NCBI GenBank assembly: GCA_020629795.1
Contig: JAHDCR010000004.1
Location: 1-64,000, forward strand
Length of the DNA: 64,000 nt
Reading direction: 5' to 3'
From: Candidatus Altimarinota bacterium
GTDB taxonomy: Bacteria; Patescibacteriota; Gracilibacteria; BD1-5; UBA6164
The stretch's first letter is position 1. Every line of letters begins with the position of its first letter. The notes beneath the pieces were generated by a model that had not been told where the DNA came from, searched no databases, and saw only the letters and a list, made by a program, of their open reading frames with translations. Below are positions 49,538 through 61,706 of this stretch, one piece after another. Position numbers and translations under genes: made by a program.

Positions 49538-50614
49538 ATGACACGTTTTTCAATACATAATCAGACTCAGCTCAAAGAACTCCTTGCAGAAAATAAAATT
49601 CCTGCATTTAGATATGGTCAAATAGAAAATGCGATCTATAAGAACTTCATTACAGATTTTGATGAAATTCAGACTATACCTAAGGATTTGAGAGAACTTT
49701 TAAAAGAAAAATGTTTTTATCAATCACTTGAAGTAGAGCATCAAGCTACTTCGAAAAATGACCAAACCAGTAAATTTCTTTTTAGAACTACAGATAACCT
49801 TCTCATTGAGGCTGTTTTAATGCGACATCTCTCAGGAAGAAATACCCTATGTATATCATGCCAAGCAGGGTGTCCTATGGCTTGTACTTTTTGTGCTACT
49901 GGAAAATTATGACTTCAAAAAAATCTCCCACTTCATGAAATAGTAGAACAAGTAATGTATGCTGCAAAACTCGTAAATGATGAAGGATCTAAACTCAGAA
50001 ATATCGTGTTCATGGGAATGTGAGAACCAATGCTTAATTATGACGTTATGAAAGAAGCAATTCATATGTTTACGGACCAAAAGAAGTTTGATCTTTCAAA
50101 TCGTAGAGTAACAGTTTCAACTTGTGGTATTGTTCCAGGAATTAAAAAGTTTACTCAAGACTTCCCACAAACATCACTCGCTATATCTCTCCACGCACCT
50201 AATGATGAAATCAGAAAGACTATTATGCCGGTTGATCATACCTATGATGTAAAAACTTTGATGGCTAGTTTAGACGAATATACTGAAAAAACCAATAAAA
50301 GAATATTCTATGAATATATCATGATAAACGGAGTCAATGATCACCTCAAACTTGCAGATGAACTCGGAAAACTCCTAGAGTGAAGACTTGCTCACGTAAA
50401 TTTTATTCCATACAATGCCTGAGAGGGAACAGCTTCAGATGGATATACTACAACTCCAAGATTTATCATAGAAAAATTCCAAAAAATACTTTCAAAATAC
50501 GGAGTAGTTTCTACTATCAGAGCTACGATGTGAGATGATATCGATGCTGCATGTGGACAGCTTGCAAGAAAGAAGAAAGATGAAGAAAATGAAATAGAAA
50601 AAGCTCAGGATTAA
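49538..50614 (+). CDS. rlmN: dual-specificity RNA methyltransferase RlmN
   Basis: 358 residues. Radical-SAM cluster motif CPMACTFCATG, then FMGMGEPMLNYD, RVTVSTCGIVPGI, LAISLHAPNDE, HVNFIPYN, and the conserved C-terminal Cys in DIDAACGQLA. It methylates C2 of adenine in 23S rRNA and some tRNAs. It ends in a palindrome shared with the convergent gene, where both proteins finish with Lys-Ala-Gln-Asp. Confidence 0.95.
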
Positions 50615-50628
50615 TCCTGAGCTTTTTT
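50600..50628. terminator. bidirectional terminator that encodes the ends of both genes
   Basis: The core AGCTCAGGATTAATCCTGAGCT is a perfect palindrome with A/T runs. Read on either strand it gives AAA GCT CAG GAT TAA, so RlmN and the convergent protein have the same last four residues (KAQD). Confidence 0.9.
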
Positions 50629-51069
50629 ATATCAAGAGAGATGAGATGGCCAATTTTTGTAATTAGTATATTCTAAAATGCTATCGATTATATCATGTAT
50701 TTGTTTATTTGAAACCTTGTAATTTCTCAACATATTTGTAAGAGTTCCGAGTTGATCATATCTTATAGTTTCACCATTTTTATATCTTTCTGCTAAATCT
50801 TGAATTTCAGTATCTGGATGGAATCATTCTTTATCAAGTGACATATATTTTCTAAAATCTTCTAAACTCATAAAACCAGTTTCCCAATTATCTTGAAATG
50901 CAATTTCAATAATAGTGGCATAGATATGTGATAGAGGCTGCTTACATTCACTTATGAAATTTCTAATAGCTAACAATTTCATTGCTTTTTCATTAGAAGA
51001 TTCTCGTAAATCTTTAAGCATATATTGATTTGCTAGAGGAGGTGATGAGTTTACTGGTGCTTTGTTCAT
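50611..51069 (-). CDS. small helical protein, unknown
   Basis: 152 residues, soluble, mostly alpha-helical. Its last third (FHPDTEIQDLAERYKNG, DQLGTLTNMLRNYKVSNKQI) is regular amphipathic helix. The two stop codons overlap by 4 bases with RlmN. The track shows only the first 81 residues because of one TGA. No family recognised. Confidence 0.7.
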
Positions 51070-51203
51070 GATTTATAAGTTTTCACTCAAGTTATATATT
51101 GTAATATTAATTATATATATAATTTGTCAAATATTATTATAAGCTAACCTTTAGTATTTGCTATTTTTCCATAGAATACTGTCATTATAATTTTCTACTA
51201 CAT

Positions 51204-52850
51204 ATGAAATCATTGATATTTAAACTGTTTTTTACGCTTATTTGAGGAGCTTTTATACTTCTCTTTGCTATGCCATGGAGTTATTTTAATATAGAAGTTC
51301 CTTTTAGCTGACCAGATTATAAGCTATGATTAGATCTCAGTTGAGGTATCGAGCTGGATTATAAGGTTGATTTATCAAAGGTCAAAGAGGAAGAGTGATA
51401 CAATGCTCAAAGAAAGAGCTCTGTTATTGAGTGATTGAAATCAATTATAGATAAAAGAATAGAGACTCTTAATATTAATGATTCAGTTATAACGAGTGCG
51501 AGTTACGGTGGGGAAGAGCATATAATAGTACAAATCCCCCTCAAATGAAATGATGAACTGCAAAGTAATGAAAATATTGAAAGAGCGAAAGCAGCAATTT
51601 GAAAAGTGGTTACTATTGAGTTTAAGGAACTCAGAGGAGATATTACTCAGCAAGATATAGAAGATAGAAAAAAATTAGCGAATACACTGTATGAAGAACT
51701 ATTAAATTCAGGAGAGAATTTTTTAATTGAGGCTCAAAGAATTCAAAATAATAATGATAATATTGTGGTAGGTACGAGCACGGATATGCTGAGTGATTTT
51801 AACACTGTTTCAGGCAGCTGAGAAATTTTAATGTTTAATACCGATGAAAATGGATATGCTTCTTCACTTCTAGAAGTGCAAAACATATTGGGTGAAGTTT
51901 GATACCTGAGTTATTTTCAAAATGATGAGGATATATATCAATATATATTTATCTCAGCTGAACCATCAATTTGGATTGCAGCCCAAGATACTCAAGGAAG
52001 AGTATTAAATGATAAATATTTTGTGAACTCTTCAGTACAATATAGTGAAGCGTTTCAACCACTTATTGAACTCACTTTTAACACTGATGGTGCAGAAATA
52101 TTTTGAGAACTTACTAAGCGATTAGTTTGAGATCCAATGGCTATTTTTGTAGGTGGAGAGTTACTTACTGCTCCAACTATTAATGAACCTATACTCTCTG
52201 GTAGAGCCGTTGTTACCTGAAACTATACTCCAGATTCTGCGAAAAAACTCTCTGATGATATTAATATTTGAGTTGTGCCAGCTCCAATTTATCTCACAAG
52301 TGAGAGAACAATTGATGCAAGACTTGGTCAAAGTTCACTTGAGAAAATAATTTACGCATGATTATTATGATTTATATCTATTTTACTTTTTCTTATCGTA
52401 GTATATAGATTCTCATGACTTATAGCTGCTTTAGCGCTATTTATCTATGTGGTTATTACCCTTGCTATATTAAAACAATTTGGAGTCGTACTCACTCTTG
52501 CGTCTATTGCAGGTCTCGTATTATCTATCGGTATTGCTATTGATGCTAATATAATCATTTTTGAGAGAGTAAAAGATGAATTAAGAAAATGAAAAAATAT
52601 TAGAGATTCTGTGAGAGAGTGATTTGATAGTTCGTTTTCAGCAATATGGGATGCAAATATTACAGGACTCATAGTTTCTATTATACTCTTTATATTCTGA
52701 ATAAATCTTATTAAATGATTCTGATTTATATTAGGTCTATGAATTATTGTAAGTTTATTTTCTGTATTTTTTATTTCGAGATTATTTGTAAGAATACTTT
52801 CGAGATCAAATATATCTGAGAAAAATTTTATTGGTTTATCTAAAAAATAA
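51204..52850 (+). CDS. secD: protein translocase subunit SecD
   Basis: 548 residues. One N-terminal helix, LGLDLSGGIELDYKVD, a periplasmic P1 domain including IVVQIPLKGND (transcribed IIVQIPLKGND in the sequence), then GRAVVTGNYTPDSAKKLSDD and INIGVVPAPI, and five C-terminal helices with SIGIAIDANIIIFERVKDEL, the conserved proton-path region. SecD pulls exported proteins through SecYEG. SecF is not adjacent. It precedes a peroxiredoxin gene by one base. Confidence 0.92.
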
Positions 52851-52851
52851 T

Positions 52852-53316
52852 ATGACACTCAATCTAGAAACTAAATATTCTGCTGTAAATAATTTATGAG
52901 AAGTTACAGAAATATCTCTTTGAGAAATTTTTAAATGTTCAGATAAAACTCTTCTCTATTTTTATCCAAAAGATAATACTCCAGGTTGCACTGTGGAGAA
53001 TAAAGATTTTTCTTGTATGGTTTCTGACTATAAAGATTTAGGTATTATACTTGTATGAGTTTCTAAAGATTCAGTGGATTCTCATAAAAAATTTATTACA
53101 AATCAGCAGCTTTGAATTGATCTTATTTCAGATCCTGAGCTTACACTTCATAAAGAGCTTTGAGCATATGGAGAAAAAAATAATTATGGAAAAATTGTAA
53201 GCTGAGTAATTAGATCAACATTTCTCTTTGACTCTAGTGGAAATATTCTGCAAGAGTGGAGAAATGTAAGAGCAAAATGACATGCTGCAAAAGTATTGAG
53301 GGAAATAGAAAAATAA
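52852..53316 (+). CDS. bcp: peroxiredoxin, BCP/PrxQ type
   Basis: 154 residues. YFYPKDNTPGCTVENKDFSC carries the peroxidatic Cys in the PGCTxE motif. The second Cys ten residues later differs from the usual +5 resolving position. VGVSKDSVDSHKKF and the HAAKVLREI end are typical. It reduces hydroperoxides with thiol donors and would follow naturally from superoxide reductase, which produces peroxide. One base separates it from secD. Confidence 0.9.
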
Positions 53317-53326
53317 AATACCAAAA

Positions 53327-54265
53327 ATGCTTACAAATGTACAACATTACCAGACTTTAATACTCTCATTTATACTTTTTATATGAGTGTATTTTTTTTG
53401 ACTTGATATTAGCCTTCTTGAAATAATTTCAGTTTTCTTTACGGTTATTATTTTAGATTTCTTATTTTTAAATGGCTTAAGGTTTTCTCATCAAAGTATT
53501 ATTCCATACTCAGGAGTTAATGCTGCATTTTGAATTTGTTTTTTCCTGAGAAGTGAGGACATAATAATTTATATTTTTGCGAGTGTCTTAGCTATATGTT
53601 GAAAGCACTTAATAACGGTATGATGAAGGCATTTTTTTAATCCATCAAATATGTGAGTATTTCTTACACTCTGTCTGTTTCCTCAATACACCTGGGTAAA
53701 TACGCTCCAGTGGTGAAACTATACGGGTTCAGCTGGTATAGAGTATTTTATAATGCTACTATGTGTTATACTACTTTGAGTATTTATTTCAACCAGAGTT
53801 ACTAAACTACTGCATTACGAGTATTTATTTACGTACTTAGTTCCGTTTTTTGTAATTCATAGTATCTTGTTTTTTATTATTCCATATTATGAATCATTAA
53901 CATCATATTTTTTATTTTTTAACATCTCGTTTTTTATATTCATATTTTTTATGATATCGGATCCAAAAACAATACCTACAAAATCTGTTTCAAGAATACT
54001 TTATAGTTTTATCATAGTGGAACATTTTTATGTGCTCCAGTTTTTTATAAATGAAAGCTATTCAATACTTTGATCACTTTTTGTATCTACTTTTTTACTT
54101 CCAATTATTTGGAAGCTAGAAAAATATAAGAATAACACTCAAATTAATACTTTTTTATTTCTCTATAACATTCTTATGATTATTGTCATTAGCTTTTGTA
54201 TACTAGTTTATTGACAACCAGACTTAGTTTTTGATAATGTATGTAATCAATTAGTGTGTAAATAG
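53327..54265 (+). CDS. RnfD/NqrB-like membrane protein
   Basis: 312 residues with about nine hydrophobic helices. RHFFNPSNMGVFLTL resembles the HxFNPxxxG motif of NqrB/RnfD-type subunits, and FFMISDPKTIPTKS matches their conserved DPxTxP loop. The flavin-anchoring SGAT threonine was not identified. In Rnf/Nqr complexes this subunit moves ions; here no other subunits are present, so the orphan may act alone or in another complex. It follows the peroxiredoxin gene by 10 bases. Confidence 0.65.
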
Positions 54266-54289
54266 TTATTATTTAATAATATTTTGATC

Positions 54290-54619
54290 ATGATTCCTCC
54301 AAAAATATATAGTTTCTTGTTTTTGTTCCTCGGGTTCGCTATGATATATTGAGCAGTAGTTTTAAGTGTATCTACATTTTCTGAAAACAAATGAGAAAAG
54401 GCTGGAACATATTTTCCTACGGTAGAAGCGCAAATAAATTTTTTTCAGGATAAATTTTGAGCAAAAACTTATTCTTCAAGCTGAAGTAGTTTTTGGAGCT
54501 CTCCAGAGTTTTATAATCAGTCTTTTGGAGATGTGAAAGTTACACTGTGAAATGAACCTGCTCCTGTTCCAGGGACAATAGGGGAAACAATAACAAGAAT
54601 TTCTAGAAACTCACACTAA
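54290..54619 (+). CDS. small membrane-anchored exported protein
   Basis: 109 residues. One N-terminal hydrophobic helix (IYSFLFLFLGFAMIYGAVVL) is followed by a Ser/Gly/Pro-rich exported tail. The following gene starts 6 bases later and encodes another exported protein, so an envelope cluster is likely. No family recognised. Confidence 0.65.
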
Positions 54620-54625
54620 TATATT

Positions 54626-56446
54626 ATGAAAAAATTATTAATACTCGCTTTTATATTTACAAGTATTTTTACCCAAACTCACGCAGGTTCAGAGGAAGAT
54701 GCATGTTTTTTGCTTTTAAATGAAGCTGTATGAAATGACCAAAGATTCAAGGACTCAGATCTCATGCCAAACTGAGATTTGACGAATGTTTTATATGATG
54801 AGTCTAATAATTCATACTATGATTTTTGAACATATTCAAATTTCAGAGTAAAAAGAGCAGAAAATACTGCTAACACATGATATCCATATGGAGATGAATA
54901 TTATTTTGAAGCAAGAAGAAATAACATAGGGACTATTATTGCATGAAATAATTATGTTATATCTCAAATATCTGGATTTTGAAGGGACTCTAATTTTGAT
55001 TTCCCATTAGAATCAAAAACATGAACACCTTTTGGGGATAAGTACAAATTTAATGGTAATTTTTTTAAAGAATACGTTCTATATACTCATCATGTTAATT
55101 CATATTCAGAAAGTTACCCTCTTATGAGCTGCGGAATAGTAAAAGTTACTCCCCTGTGATGAAGGACTTTTTCTGATATCAATGAATCAGGATATATGAC
55201 GAATATCCTTAATGGAATTGAAAAACAAGATAATTTATGAAATAAGAAATGCGCATCTTGATTTGAATGAGAATATGTAAGTGAGTGAGATAAAGATTAC
55301 TATAAAATGAAGGCAAATGTTTGCGTACAAAGCTATGATGAATCAGACTATTTAAAGCTTGAAGTTATTTCTATTGCCTACGATAATGATTCATCTCGTT
55401 TAAATGAATATTATACCCATCCTCTTCAGGTTGAAGCAATGAGAGATAATGCAAATCATGCACAGTGATTGAAGTGAATTCAAGATGTATTTGCTAGTAA
55501 GCTTGTAAATGAGACTTGTTATAGTGTAATACATGGTTATAGATATAATTTACCTGAAAGATGTAATAATACATATGGCCCAGTGTCGTATCAGTCAAAA
55601 GTATTTAGCCTCTGAGATATATTATTTCCTGTAGCGAATGCTAATCTTGATATTTCAAATACTGAAAATATCTTTGAAGAAGAGGAAGATACATGATTGA
55701 TGATACAATGAAATTTACCTTATAGATTATATGAAAAGTTAGAGGCTATTCCTGATGAAAGTTTTAGAGAATATATGCTTCTTGCTGTGCTCCCAAATTT
55801 TGAAGAACTCATAGCGCACAGATTAGAAAATGACGTACTACTAACTCCTTTTGAAGAAACATTTTTAAGTTGTTGATTAGATTATAATCAAAGATTAGAA
55901 GTCGTAATAGATTTTTTAGCTGACTTAGATACAGAGAATTTCTCTCTCTCTAATCTAGATTATACAAATGAATCATTCTGAGATTGTATTATTCCATATC
56001 CTGATAAAGATAAAATTTCTACAGTTGTAGATGGATCATTTGATTCGAATAAACTTTTAGCAGAGAAACTTAGCGGTGTATATGCACCTCCATCTGATTC
56101 TCCTGAGGTAGGAGAGTATATTAAAATGAGAGAAGAATATCTTGCTGAATTAAATACAGCGATAAGTGATATAGAATCAAGATTTAATTCATGAGAAATT
56201 GATATAAATAGAGCTAACGTTTTAAAAATAGAGCAACAAGAAAAAACTCAAATGAAAATAGACTCATTAGATTTTTCAACGTGATCACTTAGTGATTTAG
56301 ACTCTGAAATAATAGAGGAAACTCTATGAGATAAATCTGATAGAAATGAGAGTTTTGTAATTTATTATATTCTTATTGCTATCTTGACAGGATTATGATG
56401 AGCTTTTATAGTATTCTCATTTTATAAAAAAAATAAAAATAAATAA
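54626..56446 (+). CDS. exported Cys-containing protein with C-terminal membrane anchor
   Basis: 606 residues. A signal peptide (MKKLLILAFIFTSIFTQTHA) and one C-terminal helix (YYILIAILTGLGGAFIVFSF) followed by a Lys/Asn tail give a type I surface topology. The ectodomain is Asn/Tyr/Asp-rich with several Cys (LMSCG, KKCASG, ANVCVQS, NETCYS, ERCNNT). Before the anchor are coiled-coil-like helices (REEYLAELNTAISDIESRF). No family recognised. One base separates its stop from the next ATG. Confidence 0.7.
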
Positions 56447-56447
56447 C

Positions 56448-59177
56448 ATGAAAAAAATATTATTTTCAATTTCTATACTGTTTTTACTCATTGTACAAGT
56501 ATCAGCATGATTTGATTCAAGTTTTACAAACATAACTTGAGATGAAAACTTTTCTAAAAATCCATGAGTAGATGAATTAAGAGTAAGTGAGGATTATTTT
56601 ATAAACCCATTCTCTAACTCAGTTATTAAAAGAAATATAACAACTTGTACTTGAAATAATTGCCCGTGTTGAAGAAGTGGTTGTAGTTATACTACTTCAT
56701 ATACGGTAGATGGGAAAATATTTAACTCTTCCCACCCTAAATTTAAGAGAGCAAATCAAACAAGGAGGAATTGGTATTCTTATGGAGATGGGATAGAATC
56801 TAAAGTTAATTATTTACAAAATACTTATACGGAAGAGGATGATATTTATGTACCGAGACAATCAGTAAAGGTCCGTAGATATTATATAACTACCTTTCGG
56901 CATGATACCACAACACCAACCTGTTGAGAGGTAAATTATTATAATGACGATGAGCTTACAGAATCATTTACATATGATTGATGATGGCTGAATCAACCAA
57001 AATACTTTACAATGACTTGTTTAGATAGTGAAACTGAGTGTTACTGTGCTCCTGATGATGAAAGTTGTGAAATAAGAGATGGTAAAGTTATATCCACTGC
57101 TCAACTTTTAGGACATAAGATTAATCCTAGGGTAAGTTTTACAAATAAAGTTAAGCTAACAGATACAACATGTGAACCTGGTGGAACATTTCAACAAGTA
57201 CTTTTTGATCTTAAAACTCCACGATTTGATATAGCATTGTGAGATGAGTCGTTTAATCTAAACTCTTTAACATTGAGAAATTATAAAACTCAAAATTGAA
57301 AAATATTAGATGGGATAGAGACTCCATGAATTGTAGATTTTACTCGGTCAGGAAGTATAAATCAAATAGCTTGAAATACACTTGTTGATTTGCAATTAGA
57401 AGACTCATATTTAGAAGATTCTGTCCATTGAGTTTCTGGTTTAAAGTCATACAATTTTACTATCACTCGTCTTACAAATCAGTCTTTTCAATCTATTTCT
57501 CCGGAAATTTTAAATGATTGTTCTCAAAATTATTCATTTACTAGTCAATACAATTCTAATGGAAATAAGGAAATTTCTGATGTACGAGACTCATCATTTA
57601 ATTGTAACGAGTTAACTACAGCAGGAAAATACGATTTTACATTTATTGCAACAGATTGGGCATGAAATGAAAGCAAGTCTAGTACAGAAGTAAATATTTA
57701 TCCGGATAAAATTAATACTTGAGATTCGTTACTTGAAGTATTAAATTCTACTGCTACTCCATATGCTAATAATATCGATAGTTTTGACTATAAATTAACT
57801 CTTAAAGATCAATATTGAAACCCAATTTTTGATACCCAAATTGAAAACCCTATACAAACTCCATTTTCTTGATGAAATACTATCCTATTGAGTAATTCTA
57901 ATTCTGCACTTAGATATACATATCCAAATACCCAAACAAATGCTGATGGTGAATATCTATTCTCTGTGAAATCATTACTTTTTTGAACTATAGATCATAA
58001 AATTACTTTTAATTATGACAATTGGGATGAAAACTATATACAAAATTGATTGAGTGAAAGAGTTTCTCTTTATATAAGTAATACAGGTGATTTTGAAAAA
58101 CCATTTTCTGCAGGTATTACTATGATTTGACCTTGAAATAATCCTGAGGTTTGAACTGAGCAAAATTATGAGATAAATCTTGTTTATAATTGAAATGTAG
58201 AAAATATTTCTTTAGGTAATTTAAATATAAATCAGAATACTTTAAATTTTTCAAGCTGACATAAATTTTCAGACATTTCAAATCTAGATGATACATTTTC
58301 TTTCAATGATTTACAATGTAGCTTCTCTGGAGTGTTTGATGCTATATCATCAGAGAGTGTTCTTTCGGCTCCTGTATTTGATATTGATAATATGAATGTT
58401 AATTACAAATTAGCAGGAGAAGATATTCGTTATACACTAGATAGTTTTTGATTAGTCTGATGTGATATTTCAACACTTGGTCTTAAAACCATTTGATCAA
58501 CACAATGAGACGGTAGATGAGAAATAACAGGTTGAAGTGCTAATTTCTCTGATGTTTCTACTTCAAGTTTGAGAGCTGACATTAGAAAAAATGCATATAC
58601 TCTTATAAGAGGACTAAACTCAAATCAAACTGTTAATGGAGTGAGATATGTAGAGTGAGATGTAACGATATCTTGAGATTTAAATTATGAAACACTTATA
58701 GTAAAAAACTGAAATGTATTTATTTCTTGAAATCTTAATACTGCTTGAGATAATTTAGGTATTATTGTTCTAAAAGACGATTGATTTAATCTATCATCTG
58801 ATTTTAATACAAATGGTAATATATATGTATCGAATACAGTTTCAACTATCAATGCTCACTTGTACGCTGATGGAACACTTAGAAGTGCAGATATAAATGG
58901 TATTAAATATAGTGACACGGATTTATGAATAAAGCTACGAATGAAAGGTTCTTTATTTACTAGAAATACGGTTTGAGGTTGATTATTAGCTGGTGAAGGG
59001 AATTACATTTTACCAGGTGGCTCAACTACCTTAAGTCGTGAAATTGCTTCTATATATGATTTAAACTACATCAGAAGAGCGCAAGAATGTACGGACTCAG
59101 ATGACTATTCATTTTTAGTTGAGTATGATCCATCTATACAATTAAACCCTCCTAAATGATTTGATGTGACGAATTAA
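56448..59177 (+). CDS. large secreted Ig-like surface protein
   Basis: 909 residues. Signal peptide MKKILFSISILFLLIVQVSA. The N-terminal ~250 residues hold many Cys (TTCTGNNCPCGRSGC, MTCLDSETECYCAPDDESC), suggesting disulfides. The middle has Ig/Big-like strands (GKYDFTFIATDWAGNESKSS, LKDQYGNPIFDTQI), a pattern seen in adhesins. A later stretch (VEGDVTISGDLNYETLIVKN) resembles repeated beta-solenoid turns. Apparently secreted without an anchor; the upstream anchored protein may be its partner. Confidence 0.7.
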
Positions 59178-59217
59178 TATAAAATAAAAACGAGCTTAGC
59201 TCGTTTTTATTTTATAT
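59177..59217. terminator. bidirectional palindromic terminator
   Basis: AAAACGAGC / GCTCGTTTT core with a TTA loop, extended by A/T arms to 41 bases. The TAA of the leftward murC gene is its loop region. Confidence 0.9.
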
Positions 59218-60548
59218 CTCATATTATCTATATCTCAAGCTCAGAGTAATAGTATAATACTTGAGTTAGGATTTTCACTGTCATATTGATCTATAGTATG
59301 CAGTGTTTGATCAATTCCTTTTCCATCAAAGACATGTTCATGCTTAATACTATTTACTAATATTTTTGTAGTCATTGCTGCTTTGTCCTCATCATTATCT
59401 CGAGATTCATATATATTTGGTATTATAAGTGTATCTGCGAGTGAAAAACATGTCGTAAATCAATCTAGGAGTTCAATAGTTCTGGAATATTGATGAGGCT
59501 GAAATACTACATATAATTTTTTATCTGGATATCCAGATTTTAGGGCTGAAAGTGTAGTCATTATTTCAGTAGGGTGATGGCCATAATCACTCATGAGAAT
59601 ATTTCAGTTTTTAGTCTCTCAAATCCTTTCCATTCGTCTCCATACTCCTGAATAATCTTCTAGTGTTTCTAAAGCTATAATTTCAGGAATCCCAATCATA
59701 AAACTTACTATATAAGCAAGTTTTGCATCATAGAGTATGTGTTCTCAGGGGATATGCATTACTATTTCTGGATAATTTTCAATATTTGATTCATGATTTT
59801 CATTTGGAAATATTGTAGAAAAATTATCGTTTCGAGCTATGATGTAGTGAATATCTTTTCTTTTTCAAATAAGTGTTTTACAATTTGTATCTTCTCAGTT
59901 TATGACACAAAAACCTCAAGGAAGAATATTTTCTATAAATTTTTCGTATGCTTTTATATAACTTTCTGGAGTTTTAAAATAATCAGCATGATCATATTCT
60001 ATATTTGTTATCATAACCACGCTTGGTTTGTATGCTAAAAAATGCTCCTTATATTCACAAGCTTCTATAGTAAAATAATTTTGCTCTCATCTTGTGAAAA
60101 AATTTTTACCTCAAAACTCTTTTAATAAAGTTCAGATGACAGCACTAAAGTCCTCCTTTGAACTTTGTAATATTTGAGAAAGCATACTTGTCGTAGTAGA
60201 TTTTCCATGAGTTCAGGCAACAGCAATTAACTTGTGAGTATTTACTATTTCAGCGAGTGCTAGATTGTATTTTAATATTTTTATTCAAAGAGTTTGAGCT
60301 TTTGAGAGTTCTTTTTGTGATATAGGTACAGCTTCACTATATATGACACGCTCAAAATCATCAGTTATTCTATTAGCATCTGATCAAATGATAATGTTAC
60401 ATCACTCAGATATAAGCGAGTGAATAAGCTGTGAATCATTAGTATCGCTTCCAAAGACTTCGTATCAATTTGACAGGTAATATCTTGCAAGTGCAGAGAC
60501 TCAGATTCATCATATTCCTACGAGATATACTTTTTTTCTTTCATTCAT
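59196..60548 (-). CDS. murC: UDP-N-acetylmuramate-L-alanine ligase MurC
   Basis: 450 residues. The N-terminal Rossmann loop [19 protein letters not shown] has its glycines partly as TGA. The ATP-binding motif is [28 protein letters not shown] and [10 protein letters not shown] match the Mur ligase core and C-terminal domain, and [11 protein letters not shown] is the MurC signature. It attaches L-Ala to UDP-MurNAc, so peptidoglycan synthesis is expected. It follows pth by 5 bases. Confidence 0.95.
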
Positions 60549-60553
60549 ATTGT

Positions 60554-61075
60554 TTAGTTTTTTTTTAGTTCCTCTGAAATTTTATTATAGATTTCAGTAT
60601 CAATATCTATTAATTCATCAGCTGTAAATTTTGATAGTACCCAGTCTGATACGTTATATTTTCAAGCTTCTCAAACTCATACTTTTATTCGAGTCCAATC
60701 TGATTTAAAGTGCTGGATAATACTTTTTACCCCATTGTGTCATCAAGCACTTCCTGTTTCTCTCACTCTTATTTTTCAAAATTGCATAGATATATCATCA
60801 TAAATGACAATAAAGTCATCTGCAGTTAGTTTATAAAAATTACATATTTTCACGAGTGACTCTCATGAGAGATTCATGAAAGTTTGAGGTTTTACTAACA
60901 TAATTTTTTCACCTCCTAATATCCCTGAACATATTTCTGCTGTAAATTTACTTTCATACTTCCAATCGGAAAATCAATTTTCTTGAGAAAATTTATCCAA
61001 GAAAATAAAACCGAGATTATGACGAGTCTCTCGATATTTGTCACCAGGATTTCAAAGTCCTACTATGAGTTTCAT
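60554..61075 (-). CDS. pth: peptidyl-tRNA hydrolase
   Basis: 173 residues. [20 protein letters not shown] contains the catalytic His at the end; [28 protein letters not shown] and [13 protein letters not shown] are all diagnostic. It frees tRNA from stalled peptidyl-tRNA. Several conserved glycines (LGNPG, the first of SAGGHNG) are TGA. Confidence 0.95.
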
Positions 61076-61082
61076 AATTTGC

Positions 61083-61112
61083 AAAAAATACTACTAGAAT
61101 TACGAGTAGTAT
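61083..61112 (-). terminator. weak terminator of the leftward kinase-like operon
   Basis: ATACTACT / AGTAGTAT eight-base stem around a nine-base loop, followed on the minus strand by a short T run. It separates the Map-to-kinase run from pth. Confidence 0.6.
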
Positions 61113-61136
61113 AATCAAAAAAATAAAAGCTGAAAG

Positions 61137-61706
61137 CTAAAAGAAGCGCTTTATAATTTGTAGTTGAATCCAAGTTCAAAACCTTGAGAAATATTTAAAG
61201 AAGAAGTTTTTTGATGATTGTTCTAAGAGTCAGAAGTCGAAAATAAATATATTTTCTCAATCAGTAAAAAGATTATGAATCGTGTTAGGATGTTTAATTA
61301 TATCACTTCAAAGTATATCTAAAAAGAATCATTGCTGTTTCCACATAAGTTCATTTGCTACAATAATTCTTGCAAATTTAGAAACGAGTTTAGGATTATT
61401 ATTTAAGTGTTGTTTCGTTAATTTTTCTCAGGGAATTTTTTCTTGCCTAATAACATAATTAGAATCTTTGTCTTTCAGAATTTCAGTTTTTGGGATAGTT
61501 ACCATAGGACCGAAGTACTGTTTTATAAGTCTGAGTGCATCAACTACTTTTTCATAAGAGTCAGTATGTCTATACATGGTATGTTTATAGAGTGCTGTAG
61601 GCATTTTATAAAAATGTTCTCACTCCTGAAAGACAAAATTTTCTCATAAGAGTCTCCATGAAAACTTTCATTCTGCCTGTTTTTTTATCTTTTCTGCTTG
61701 TTTCAT
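61137..61706 (-). CDS. kinase-like protein with a DFG motif
   Basis: 189 residues. The end resembles the catalytic core of kinase-fold phosphotransferases: GSDIIKHPNTIHNLF holds a possible catalytic Asp and Asn, and ENIFIFDFGLL gives a DFG. No glycine-rich loop is seen, and the N-lobe is short with an Ile/Lys segment (MVTIPKTEIL). Its ATG overlaps the recombinase stop (TAATG). Substrate unknown; the WaaP-type sugar kinases or aminoglycoside phosphotransferases are the nearest comparisons. Confidence 0.5.
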
